Source of the DNA: Glycomyces sp. L485
GTDB taxonomy: Bacteria > Actinomycetota > Actinomycetes > Mycobacteriales > Micromonosporaceae
Reading direction: 5' to 3'
NCBI RefSeq assembly: GCF_022548875.1
Contig: NZ_JAKZEW010000002.1
Span: 124,898 to 188,897, forward strand
DNA: 64,000 nt
The notes under the pieces: model-generated
The model's input: the letters and a program-made list of their open reading frames with translations, nothing else
Told to the model about the DNA's origin: nothing
Databases searched by the model: none
In this document: one piece after another, positions 52,474 to 60,382 of the stretch
Layout of the letters: the number at the start of each line of letters is the position of its first letter
Position numbering within the stretch: the stretch's first letter is position 1
Made by a program: the position numbers and the translations under genes

Positions 52474-53913
52474 GTGGCGGTGAATGTGCGCGACCCCCTT
52501 CCCTCAGAAGATCGTGAACACCAGAGCTCTCTCGGCGGCGATACCCCTGCTGAACGCCGCATCAAGAACCTTCTCGATGCCGCTGTGAGCGAGGATGAAC
52601 CTACTCCCCGTCGACGCCGCTATCGAGAAACTTCACAGTCGCCGGGTGGCGAAGCACAGCGCTACGGTTCCGCTGGGCCAGAATCGGTCCCTAGGAAGAC
52701 CGGCCAGACGGCCGGAACCACGGACCCGGTCTTCCGCAGTCAAAACGATCTGTCGAACGACAGCGGGGAACGGGACGGGATGCGCAGATCCACATCGCAG
52801 CGAGGCAAGTCCGGACGTCACACCGCGCCGGAGGCCACGGCCGACGGCGCTGGGCTCAAGCCGGGCAATGACTCGAAAGCTTCACAATCTCACGACACCG
52901 AGACGACTTCGAAGTCGAACAGCTATGACAGCATCGCCGATGCCTCAGGTGATTCGATGCCGCTGGTGGAGGAGCGCAGCGACGAGATCCCGCAGCAGTC
53001 CAACCCGCTCGAGGACGATCTGCCGCTCGCTCGAGAGGCGCAGCGTGCCGTTCGAGTTCTGAACCCGGCCGGCGAAGTCACCATGCCCCGGCCGCCGCGC
53101 CGTCGCGTGATCGCCGTGGCGAACCAGAAAGGCGGCGTCGGCAAGACCACCAGCGCCGTGAATCTCGCGGTCGCGCTCGCCCTGCACGGCAACCGGGTCA
53201 TGGTCATCGACCTGGACCCGCAAGGCAATGCCTCCACCGGCCTCGGTGTCGAGCACGGCGCCGGCACGCCGAGCGTGTACGAGGCGCTCGTCGACGCCAT
53301 GCCGCTTGAAGAGATCGAACAGCGTGTCGATGGAATTCCATCGCTCCACTGCATCCCGGCGACCATCGACCTCGCAGGCGCCGAGGTCGAGCTGGTGAAC
53401 GTCGTCGCCCGCGAGGCGCGGCTGGAAAAGATCATCGCGGCCTATGGCGGTGAAGTCGACTACATCCTCATCGACTGTCCGCCGTCGCTCGGCCTGCTGA
53501 CCGTCAACGCGCTTGTCGCGGCTGAGGAAGTGCTCATTCCGATCCAGTGCGAGTACTACGCGCTCGAGGGACTGGGGCAGCTGCTGAGGAACATCGAACT
53601 CGTCAAGGCTCACCTGAACTCGCGGCTGCGCGTCTCGACGATATTGCTGACGATGTACGACAAGCGCACCAAGCTCGCCGATCAGGTCGAGAAAGAGGTG
53701 CGCGGTCACTTCAGCGAGATCGTGCTCGACTCGGTAGTGCCGCGAAGCGTCCGAGTCTCGGAGGCTCCCGGATACGGCCAATCGATCATGACGTACGATC
53801 CCGGCTCGCGGGGCGCGACGAGCTATTTCGAAGCAGCCGAAGAGATCGCCCACAGGGGCGCGAAGCTGAGTTCGCGGCGATCAGTTCAGAAGAATGAGAA
53901 GGGCAGGAACTAG
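52474..53913 (+). CDS. parA: Chromosome partitioning ATPase ParA, with long N-terminal extension
   Basis: 479-aa; the ATPase core starts near residue 208 (RRRVIAVANQKGGVGKTTSA, Walker A Lys at about 219–224), followed by VMVIDLDPQGNASTGLG and YILIDCPPSLGLLTVNAL. The core is the usual about 260 residues; the first about 200 residues are an Ser/Gln/Thr/charge-rich, probably disordered extension with no domain I recognise. GTG 52474 is the first start after parS site 3; a start nearer the core cannot be excluded. Three bases separate it from parB. Confidence 0.93.
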   Translation: MAVNVRDPLPSEDREHQSSLGGDTPAERRIKNLLDAAVSEDEPTPRRRRYRETSQSPGGEAQRYGSAGPESVPRKTGQTAGTTDPVFRSQNDLSNDSGERDGMRRSTSQRGKSGRHTAPEATADGAGLKPGNDSKASQSHDTETTSKSNSYDSIADASGDSMPLVEERSDEIPQQSNPLEDDLPLAREAQRAVRVLNPAGEVTMPRPPRRRVIAVANQKGGVGKTTSAVNLAVALALHGNRVMVIDLDPQGNASTGLGVEHGAGTPSVYEALVDAMPLEEIEQRVDGIPSLHCIPATIDLAGAEVELVNVVAREARLEKIIAAYGGEVDYILIDCPPSLGLLTVNALVAAEEVLIPIQCEYYALEGLGQLLRNIELVKAHLNSRLRVSTILLTMYDKRTKLADQVEKEVRGHFSEIVLDSVVPRSVRVSEAPGYGQSIMTYDPGSRGATSYFEAAEEIAHRGAKLSSRRSVQKNEKGRN

Positions 53914-53916
53914 TCG

Positions 53917-55017
53917 ATGGCAGCGGCGAAACGTGGGGGGCTCGGTCGCGGGCTCGGGGCACTGATCCCGACCGGACTGGCCGAGACCACGACCACCGAA
54001 GTCGATGAGGTCGACGAAGAGCCCGCTCCGAAATCGAACGGGGCGCCACGACAGGATGTCCCGAGCACCCGCGATGTTTCACGTGAAACACCACCGGTGG
54101 AGGGAGCTGATGTTTCACGTGAAACATCGGCGCCCGAGCCGACGGTTCCCGACTTGGTGCCGGTCCCCGGGGCCAGCTTCCAGCTGATCCGGATCGACGA
54201 GATCTCGATGAACCCGAAGCAGCCGCGGCAGGTCTTCGACGAGGAGCATCTTGTCGAACTCCAGACCTCGCTGACCGAGGTCGGCATGCTTCAGCCGATC
54301 GCGGTCCGCGAGAGGGCGGAGGACGAGTCGTTCGGTGGCGCAGACGACGGATCCAAGTTCGAACTCGTCATGGGCGAGCGCCGGCTCCGCGCCGCCACCG
54401 CACTCGGCTGGGAGAGCGTTCCGGCGATCATCCGGCGGACCTCTGACGACGAGCTCCTGCGCGAGGCGCTGCTGGAGAACATTCACCGCGTGGAGCTGAA
54501 TCCGCTTGAAGAGGGAGCGGCCTATCAGCAGCTCCTCGAAGAGTTCAATGTGACACAGGAGGAGCTCGCGAAGCGGATCGGCCGGAGCCGCCCGCAGATC
54601 TCCAATATGATCCGTCTGCTGAGCTTGCCGCCGACCGTGCAGACGAAGGTGGCGGCCGGCGTGCTGACGGCGGGTCATGCGCGTGCGCTGCTCGGCCTTG
54701 ACAGCAATGACACACAGGAGCACATCGCCGAGCGGATCATCAGCGAAGGGCTGTCGGTGCGCAGCACCGAGGAGCTTGTGACCGCATGCCGCCTGGAGGA
54801 GACGCCGGAACTCGACGAGCCGAAGAGCGCCGCCGCTCGGGCTTCCAGTAAAGACCGGATCAAGGCACCTGGGCTGGACGAACTGAAGGACCGTCTCTCC
54901 GATCATTTCGAGACGAAGGTCGGCGTCACGTGGGGGCGCAAGAAAGGCAAGATCGTCATCGAATTCGGTTCACTGGCGGATCTGGACCGGATCGTCGAGC
55001 AGATCGGCGTCGAGTAA
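53917..55017 (+). CDS. parB: Chromosome partitioning protein ParB
   Basis: 366-aa parS-binding CTPase. RGGLGRGLGALIPTG is the ParA-contacting N-terminus; core ISMNPKQPRQVFDEEHLVEL, then GERRLRAATALGW (the GERRxRA CTP motif), LLENIHRVELNPLEE, the HTH QEELAKRIGRSRPQISNMIRL, and a C-terminal dimer domain. The linker at residues 54–70 holds two VSRET copies, each encoded by a parS site, so the gene carries its own binding sites. Confidence 0.96.
   Translation: MAAAKRGGLGRGLGALIPTGLAETTTTEVDEVDEEPAPKSNGAPRQDVPSTRDVSRETPPVEGADVSRETSAPEPTVPDLVPVPGASFQLIRIDEISMNPKQPRQVFDEEHLVELQTSLTEVGMLQPIAVRERAEDESFGGADDGSKFELVMGERRLRAATALGWESVPAIIRRTSDDELLREALLENIHRVELNPLEEGAAYQQLLEEFNVTQEELAKRIGRSRPQISNMIRLLSLPPTVQTKVAAGVLTAGHARALLGLDSNDTQEHIAERIISEGLSVRSTEELVTACRLEETPELDEPKSAAARASSKDRIKAPGLDELKDRLSDHFETKVGVTWGRKKGKIVIEFGSLADLDRIVEQIGVE
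54075..54090. other. parS site 4 (inside parB)
   Basis: Perfect TGTTTCACGTGAAACA, read as VSRET at ParB residues 54–58. The centre is 36 bp from site 5. Confidence 0.97.
54111..54126. other. parS site 5 (inside parB)
   Basis: Perfect TGTTTCACGTGAAACA, read as VSRET at ParB residues 66–70. Flanked by GA/TC, giving a 20-nt palindrome. Confidence 0.97.
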
Positions 55018-55072
55018 CCGAGGCGATCATCCGGGTCGGCCGCCGAACATGAAACCGGAAATTTAGTGAAAT

Positions 55073-55120
55073 GTCGCCCCTAAGGGACCCCTTGTATTAA
55101 GTCTAATCAGGAGGGGCGAC
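55073..55120. other. Hairpin-forming element after parB
   Basis: GTCGCCCCT (55073–55081) pairs with AGGGGCGAC (55112–55120), enclosing a 30-nt loop that has a minor stem (AAGGG/CCCTT). No T-run. It begins 55 bp after the parB stop and may be a parB terminator or a small structured RNA. The rest of 55018–55285 holds no gene I can support. Confidence 0.45.
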
Positions 55121-55285
55121 AACTCGCCCGTTCACGGTGTCACTGAATCAGGTGAGAGCGGCCGTGGGCTCGGATGCATTGGGATGCCCGGCGAAGATGC
55201 GGAGTCGGTTCGGCGCGATCTTGGACGAGTCTCGATCAGGCGGATGGTCGTACCGGGCGGAGGACCCGGGAGTCGAGGACAAAGC

Positions 55286-55323
55286 GCCGGGGCCGATGTT
55301 TCACGTGAAACATCGGCCCCGGC
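55286..55323. terminator. parS site 6 within a 38-nt perfect palindrome
   Basis: Perfect TGTTTCACGTGAAACA at 55297–55312 extended by 11 complementary bases each side (GCCGGGGCCGA / TCGGCCCCGGC). It lies 55 bp beyond the end of the leftward GNAT gene and could terminate its transcript as an RNA hairpin while being a ParB site as DNA. The terminator role is inference. Confidence 0.8.
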
Positions 55324-55378
55324 TTCTCATCGGTCTATTCGGTTCCCGCCGCTGCGGGTTCGCCTATCCGGTTCTCGG

Positions 55379-55954
55379 CTAGTTCAGTTCGCGCCACATG
55401 ATGATGTCGTCGCGGTAATCGTCGTCGGCCACGCGCACAGCGCGCGGGAGACGGCCGACCTCGGTGAACCCGTGCCGCCTGTAGAAGGCATCGGCACCGG
55501 TCCCCGAGCGGACCTTGAGGCTGAGCGCCTCCAATTTCAATTCCTCGCGTGCCACTCGATCGACCGCACTCAGGAGCTTGCCGCCAAGGCCGCTGCCCTG
55601 ACGCTCCGGGTCGACCTGTACGTGGCGGATGGTGCGCCATCCCTGCCTCGGCGGGCTGTCGTTTGATGTGAGAACACACCAAGCGACAATGGCGGCTCCT
55701 TCCTTTAGAGCGACCAGCGTGTCAGTCTGGTCGATCACTCGCGCGAGAATGGAAACGGTGTGAGGGCGAACCTCTTCGATGTTCACCGGCGGGACGAACC
55801 CGACGGAACCGCCGGCGTTCGTGACCTGTACCCAGAGGTGGCTGAGTTCATCGACGAGCGCGGCGGTGACCGGCGGATCCACCAGAACCGAGATGTCGTC
55901 GCCGTTGGCCGGCGACAACTCTGGCGTGGAACTATCAGTCACTGTTGCTTGCAC
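55379..55954 (-). CDS. GNAT-family N-acetyltransferase
   Basis: 191-aa acetyltransferase. Acetyl-CoA motif HVQVDPERQGSGLGGKLL, then LSLKVRSGTGADAFYRRHGFTEVG. The N-terminus (VTAALVDELSHLWVQVTNAG) resembles the first helices of small-molecule acetyltransferases. Substrate unknown. Confidence 0.85.
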   Translation of the reverse strand: MQATVTDSSTPELSPANGDDISVLVDPPVTAALVDELSHLWVQVTNAGGSVGFVPPVNIEEVRPHTVSILARVIDQTDTLVALKEGAAIVAWCVLTSNDSPPRQGWRTIRHVQVDPERQGSGLGGKLLSAVDRVAREELKLEALSLKVRSGTGADAFYRRHGFTEVGRLPRAVRVADDDYRDDIIMWRELN

Positions 55955-56162
55955 GCCTACCAGCTTGCCCTAAGTCCTCGGCCCGCCGACACCCCCGTCC
56001 CGCCATATGGGCGCACGTCACTATCGGACACCAATCGGCTCCTCTGACCATGATTTGCACCATTCAAACCCGACGCATAGGTCACGTATCGAAGTTCGTG
56101 ATAGTCAGGACTTCGCAAGCTGCACCAAGAGGTCGATTCCGGTGCTTTCCAGGCTCGCGCCC

Positions 56163-56798
56163 ATGCGGTACCTTTCGGGTGTGGCATCAGCGAGTACCCC
56201 CGGTCAAATCCCCCAGTCAAATCATTCGACACCGAACTCGCAGCAGGGAAACCAGCGCGCGAGCGGCGCCCGATCCGATCTGCCCGCCTTCGTCGCCTGG
56301 CCGGCCTTCCCGTTCGAGGGAGAGATGCGTCTCAAGCCCCTCCAGGAACCTGTCAGCGCCGAACCACCCAGGCGCGGTGATCGCCAGGAGCAGTGCTCCG
56401 CCTGCCATACACCGGACTCCGCGTACCTGTGGAGCAATGAGCGTTGGCGACTCAAGAGCCCGCCCGCGCCGAGCGGCCTGCCCGTCGTGGTGATCCTGGA
56501 GCCGCGCGCACACCTCGACCTCGGAGACCTCTCTACGATGCACGCCGCCGAGCTCGGTGTGCTCACTGTGCGGCTCGAACGCGCTATTCGGAACCTCGAG
56601 TCGGTCGCCCAGGTCCATGTGAACCGCTGGGGCGACGGGACTGCGCATTTGCAGCAGTGGTTCCTCGCGCGCCCCCACGGCTACCTTCAGCTGCGGGGGC
56701 CGTTCATGACCATGTGGGACGAGATCCTGCCGCCCGTCGAAGAACACGAGTGGCGCATGAACCTCGAGTACATCGCCGCCTGGCTCGCCGACGATTGA
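56163..56798 (+). CDS. HIT-like protein, probably lacking the catalytic triad
   Basis: 211-aa. Several blocks resemble the HIT/GalT superfamily: ACHTPDSAYLWSNERWRLKS, LPVVVILEPRAHLDLGDLS, and HVNRWGDGTAHLQQWFLARP. In true HIT proteins the last block is HxHxH; here it reads His-Leu-Gln-Gln-Trp, so nucleotide hydrolysis by the usual mechanism is unlikely. Start ATG 56163 chosen; GTG 56181 is an alternative, and neither has a strong ribosome binding site. The assignment rests on pattern only. Confidence 0.6.
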   Translation: MRYLSGVASASTPGQIPQSNHSTPNSQQGNQRASGARSDLPAFVAWPAFPFEGEMRLKPLQEPVSAEPPRRGDRQEQCSACHTPDSAYLWSNERWRLKSPPAPSGLPVVVILEPRAHLDLGDLSTMHAAELGVLTVRLERAIRNLESVAQVHVNRWGDGTAHLQQWFLARPHGYLQLRGPFMTMWDEILPPVEEHEWRMNLEYIAAWLADD

Positions 56799-56800
56799 AA

Positions 56801-56834
56801 AGGTCGAGATGTTTCACGTGAAACATCTCGACCT
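56801..56834. terminator. parS site 7 within a 34-nt perfect palindrome
   Basis: Perfect TGTTTCACGTGAAACA at 56810–56825 with nine complementary bases each side (AGGTCGAGA / TCTCGACCT). It fills the 49-bp gap between convergent genes (stop at 56798 and 56848), exactly where a bidirectional terminator would sit. Confidence 0.88.
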
Positions 56835-56847
56835 GAGTCGTGCCGGA

Positions 56848-57813
56848 TCAAGCCCGGGCCAGTGCCAGTCGCACCATCTTCGCCAGAGTCTCGCCGAAGT
56901 CCAGTCCCGCCGCCTCGATCGCCATCGGCAGCAGTGATGTCTCGGTCATGCCCGGTGCCACGTTCGCTTCGAGGACCTGCATGCCGCCGGCGTCGTCCAC
57001 CATGAGGTCGATCCGCGACATGTCGCGCAGACCGAGGGTCTGGTGGACCTTCACCGCGATCTCGGCGAGGCGCGCCGCCACGTCCTCGTCGATGTCGGCC
57101 GGGACCGTCCAGCGGGTCGCGCCCGGGTTGTACCGGGCCGCGTAGTCGTAGTCGCCGTGCAGCGGCGTGATCTCAACCGGTGGCAGCGCCGTCGGGCCGT
57201 CGCCGAGATCGACGACGCCGACGGCGATGTCGCGGCCTTCGGCGAAGGATTCGACGAGCGCGTCGTCGCTGTAGGAGAAGCAGCCCATCATCGCGGACGG
57301 GAAGTCGTCCTCCTTGTGGACCGCGTGCACGCCGAGTCCGGAGCCTCCCGAGTTGGGCTTGACGACCAGCGGCAGGCCCATCTTGGTCGCGATCCGGTCC
57401 AGGAGCGTGCGCGCGCCGAAGTCCGAGAATGCCTGGCGCGGCATCGTCGTCCAGTCGGGCGTGGGGAGACCGACCGAGCGCATCAGGTCCTTCGCGGTCG
57501 ACTTGTTCCACGCGCGCCGGGCGCCGACGGAGTCGGTGCCGACGTACGGGATGTCGGACAGTTCGAGCACCCCGCGCAGCGAGCCGTCCTCGCCGGGAGA
57601 GCCGTGTACCAGCGGCAGCACGACGTCAGGCGGGAATTCTTGGAGCGCGGGGAGCAGGTCGCTGTCGAGGTCGCGGATCTCGCAGACCATGCCCTGCCTC
57701 TGGAGCGCCGCGGAGGCGCGTCGGCCGGACTTGAGGGAGATCTCGTGCTCGTAGGACATGCCTCCGGCGAGGATCAGCACGCGGAGGTCCGAGGCGGCTG
57801 CGCTGTCCTTCAT
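56848..57813 (-). CDS. ddl: D-alanine–D-alanine ligase
   Basis: 321-aa ATP-grasp ligase joining two D-Ala for peptidoglycan. Begins RVLILAGGMSYEHEISLKSG (the GGxSxEHE motif), with PLVHGSPGEDGSLRG, LVVKPNSGGSGLGVHAV, and the metal/product site LEANVAPGMTETSLLPMA. AGGAGG six bases before ATG 57813; the ATG overlaps the aminotransferase stop by four bases. The N in LEANVAPGM replaces the more usual LEVNTxPGM pattern but the Asn metal ligand is kept. Confidence 0.9.
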   Translation of the reverse strand: MKDSAAASDLRVLILAGGMSYEHEISLKSGRRASAALQRQGMVCEIRDLDSDLLPALQEFPPDVVLPLVHGSPGEDGSLRGVLELSDIPYVGTDSVGARRAWNKSTAKDLMRSVGLPTPDWTTMPRQAFSDFGARTLLDRIATKMGLPLVVKPNSGGSGLGVHAVHKEDDFPSAMMGCFSYSDDALVESFAEGRDIAVGVVDLGDGPTALPPVEITPLHGDYDYAARYNPGATRWTVPADIDEDVAARLAEIAVKVHQTLGLRDMSRIDLMVDDAGGMQVLEANVAPGMTETSLLPMAIEAAGLDFGETLAKMVRLALARA

Positions 57814-59057
57814 ACGGTCCCTCCTGCGAAGGTGTCTCGCAGTTCGATGTCGCCGGCGACGACGCCCGCGAGGCGCCGGACGCCTTCGCGGATCGAGTCG
57901 GACGACTGGGTGGAGAAGTTCAGGCGCATCTGCCTGCGGCCGTTGCCATCGGCGTAGAAGCCGGTGCCCGGGACGTAGGCGACGCGTTCCTGCAGGGCGC
58001 GGGGGAGCATCGCCTTCGAATCGAGTCCTTCGGGGAGAGTGGCCCACACGAACAGCCCGCCGCCGGGCCGCGTCCAGCTCATGCCTTCGGGCATGTAGTC
58101 GCCCAGCGCGGTGAGCAGCGCGTCGCGCCGGTCGCGGTAGAGGGTGGTGAAGACCTTGACCTGCTGGCGCCATTCCATCTCGGTGAAGAACCGCAGCGTG
58201 GCCTCCTGGATGAGCGCCGAGGGGCACAGGATCGACGCCTCGACGGCGAGAAGCAGCTTGTCGCGCACGGCCGGCGGAGCCAGCACCCAGCCGAGCCTGA
58301 GGCCCGCGGCGAAGATCTTGGAGACGGTGCCGAGGTAGATGACGCCGCGGTCGGCGCGCGCCCGCAGCGACGCCGGGGGCGCCTCGTCGAACGAGATCAT
58401 GCTGTACGGGTCGTCCTCGATGATGAGCAGGCCGTGCCGCTCGGCGATCGCCAGGATCGCCTCCCTGCGGTCCTCGGTGAGCGTGACTCCGGTCGGGTTC
58501 TGGTAGCTGGGGACGGTGTAGAGGAACTTCGCGCGGCGTCCTTCGCGTTGCAGTTCGACCAGCGCGTGTTCGAGGCCTTCGGGGACGAGCCCGTCGTCGT
58601 CCATCGGCAAGTGCCGGACGTCGGCCTGCGCGGCCTGGAAGACGCCGAGTGCGCCGACGTAGGTCGGGCCTTCGGCGAGGACGATGTCGCCGGGGTCGAG
58701 GAAGGTGCGGGCGAGCAGGTCGAGGCCCTGCTGCGCGCCGTTGGTGAGGACGAGGTCGTCGGCCGAGGCGCGTACTCCGGAGAGGTCCATGACGCCGCAC
58801 AGGGCTTCGCGCAGCGCGGTGCTGCCCTGGCCGGGGCAGTAGCCGAGCGCCTGGGCGCCGTTCTGATCGAGAAGCCGGGTGAACATCTCGCCGAGTTCGC
58901 CCATGGGAAGCGCGGCGGTGTAGGGGTTGCCTCCGGCGAGGGAGACGACTTCAGGGCGGTTTGCGACCGAGAAGAGTGCGCGGATCTCCGACTGTGCCAT
59001 CCCGTGAACCCGGGATGCGTACCGACCGGTGTAATCGTCGAGTGTTGTACCGGACAC
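57810..59057 (-). CDS. PLP-dependent aminotransferase (2-aminoadipate/MocR-like)
   Basis: 415-aa fold-type I aminotransferase. LAGGNPYTAALPMGELGEMF, GQGSTALREALC, YTVPSYQNPTGVTLTEDRR and the Schiff-base Lys in GTVSKIFAAGLRLGW. Resembles LysN/2-aminoadipate and aromatic aminotransferases; substrate not determinable. GTG 59057 has AAGGAGG seven bases upstream and was chosen over longer frames. Coupled to ddl by ATGA overlap, suggesting a cell-wall amino-acid link. Confidence 0.9.
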   Translation of the reverse strand: MSGTTLDDYTGRYASRVHGMAQSEIRALFSVANRPEVVSLAGGNPYTAALPMGELGEMFTRLLDQNGAQALGYCPGQGSTALREALCGVMDLSGVRASADDLVLTNGAQQGLDLLARTFLDPGDIVLAEGPTYVGALGVFQAAQADVRHLPMDDDGLVPEGLEHALVELQREGRRAKFLYTVPSYQNPTGVTLTEDRREAILAIAERHGLLIIEDDPYSMISFDEAPPASLRARADRGVIYLGTVSKIFAAGLRLGWVLAPPAVRDKLLLAVEASILCPSALIQEATLRFFTEMEWRQQVKVFTTLYRDRRDALLTALGDYMPEGMSWTRPGGGLFVWATLPEGLDSKAMLPRALQERVAYVPGTGFYADGNGRRQMRLNFSTQSSDSIREGVRRLAGVVAGDIELRDTFAGGTV

Positions 59058-59292
59058 GCGGAGACCTCCTTCAAGGGCCTTCATAGCCCGTGGACGTCGC
59101 CCGCGGGCCTTCTGTCTGTTGTGCGCACGGAAATCAGTGTTCGGATCGCGTTTCGGACGCGCAGTGGCGTGCGAAGCGCTGATGACCAGCCTACGGGAAC
59201 CCCGCACCGATCGGGCAACTCTACTGGCCCACGGTGTCTGCCACGTGCGTGTTTTCCATCATGTGAACTCCCGTCCGTCGTAACCTGGTGGG

Positions 59293-59985
59293 GTGCATAG
59301 GCGCATGGTCAACCTCACGCTCGACTCCTTGGACGCCCTTCCGCGGCGCTGCCGCTCCTGTGTGTTCTGGGAGCTGTCGCCGCTTTGCGCGGGCGAGGGC
59401 GACGCCGAGCTGGAGAAGGAGGCGTGGCTGTCGCGAACGCTGCTGGAGTGGGGCGGCTGCGGCCGGGTCGCCTACGAAGGCGATCGTGTCGCGGGTTACA
59501 TCACGTACGCGTCACCGAAGTTCGTGCCGAGGTCGATGGAGTTCCCGTCGGGTCCGGTGTCGCCGGACGCGGTGCTGGTGATGACGGCGCTGGTGAAGCC
59601 GGCCTATTCGGGCACGGGCCTGGGCCGCCAACTGGTGCAGACGGTGGCGGCGGACGTGGCGCGCCGCGGGATCTTCGCGATCGAGGCGTTCGGGGACGCC
59701 CGAGGCGAGTCCGACGCATGCCTGGTCCCGGCGGACTTCTACCGTTCGGTGGGGTTCAAGACGGTGCGCTCGGATCCGCGCTATCCGCGGCTGCGGTTGG
59801 AGACGCGCCCGTCGATCGACCGGCCCGAGCAGGCCACGGACGAGTTGGAGCTGCCGGAGTCGCTCGAGTGGTTCGAACTCGACGACTTCGAACTTGAGCA
59901 GTTCTTCAGCGGGTCCGGCTTCGAGGAGCCGAGCATCGTTCGTCCGCGGTCGGACCGGCCGGGCGTTCCGCGGCCGGGGACGTGA
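59293..59985 (+). CDS. GNAT-family acetyltransferase, actinobacterial conserved type
   Basis: 230-aa. N-terminus MHRRMVNLTLDSLDALPRRC, then RSCVFWEL, a short Cys-containing segment seen in a conserved actinobacterial GNAT group near parAB/trx. Acetyl-CoA motif VKPAYSGTGLGRQLVQTVA, followed by AIEAFGDARGESD and FYRSVGFKTVRSDPRYPRLRLE. GTG 59293 gives an N-terminus like that of the conserved group; ATG 59305 is possible. Confidence 0.85.
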   Translation: MHRRMVNLTLDSLDALPRRCRSCVFWELSPLCAGEGDAELEKEAWLSRTLLEWGGCGRVAYEGDRVAGYITYASPKFVPRSMEFPSGPVSPDAVLVMTALVKPAYSGTGLGRQLVQTVAADVARRGIFAIEAFGDARGESDACLVPADFYRSVGFKTVRSDPRYPRLRLETRPSIDRPEQATDELELPESLEWFELDDFELEQFFSGSGFEEPSIVRPRSDRPGVPRPGT

Positions 59986-59986
59986 A

Positions 59987-60015
59987 ACGAGGCGAGACCT
60001 GCGGTCCCGCCTCGT
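59987..60015. terminator. Bidirectional hairpin between GNAT and trxA
   Basis: ACGAGGCG (59987–59994) pairs with CGCCTCGT (60008–60015), and GACC/GGTC continue the stem inside after one mismatch. It sits between convergent stops at 59985 and 60029. Confidence 0.75.
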
Positions 60016-60028
60016 GCCCTGCTCGTAC

Positions 60029-60343
60029 CTACTTTGCCAGGAACCGCTTGATGGCGGCCTTGGGCTGAGCGCCGATGAGCTGGTCGGCGGGCTGACCGTC
60101 CTTGAACAGGATCATGGTCGGCACGCTCATCACCTGGAACTTCCGGGTGATCTCCGGGTTCGCGTCGATGTCCAGCTTGCGAATCTCGATCGCGTCGGAC
60201 TCGGTGGCGATCTCTTCGAGCACCGGGGCGACCTTCTTGCACGGCCCGCACCATTCGGCCCAGAAGTCGACCAGGACCGGCTTGTCGGACTCGAGCACCT
60301 CGGACTGGAAGTCGGTGTCGTTGACTGCTTTGATGGCGCCCAT
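60029..60343 (-). CDS. trxA: Thioredoxin
   Basis: 104-aa thioredoxin. Active site WAEWCGPCKK; cis-Pro in SVPTMILF; usual length. The AGGAGG is directly before an ATG at 60349 with no spacer but six bases before ATG 60343, so 60343 is the real start (MGAIKAVNDTDF). Probably co-transcribed with trxB, 39 bp upstream. Confidence 0.96.
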   Translation of the reverse strand: MGAIKAVNDTDFQSEVLESDKPVLVDFWAEWCGPCKKVAPVLEEIATESDAIEIRKLDIDANPEITRKFQVMSVPTMILFKDGQPADQLIGAQPKAAIKRFLAK

Positions 60344-60382
60344 GGGCATCCTCCTGTTGTTCGGGTTCAGAGCTCGTGAGTT

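Noticed and set aside
55137-55382. 81-codon plus-strand frame after parB
   Set aside because: No ribosome binding site, no family features, and its 3' part reads through parS site 6 and into the end of the GNAT gene.
51513-56834. Repeated TGTTTCACGTGAAACA units as a CRISPR or transposon repeat
   Set aside because: The 16-bp unit is the known ParB site, spacing is irregular, flanks differ, and parAB are adjacent.
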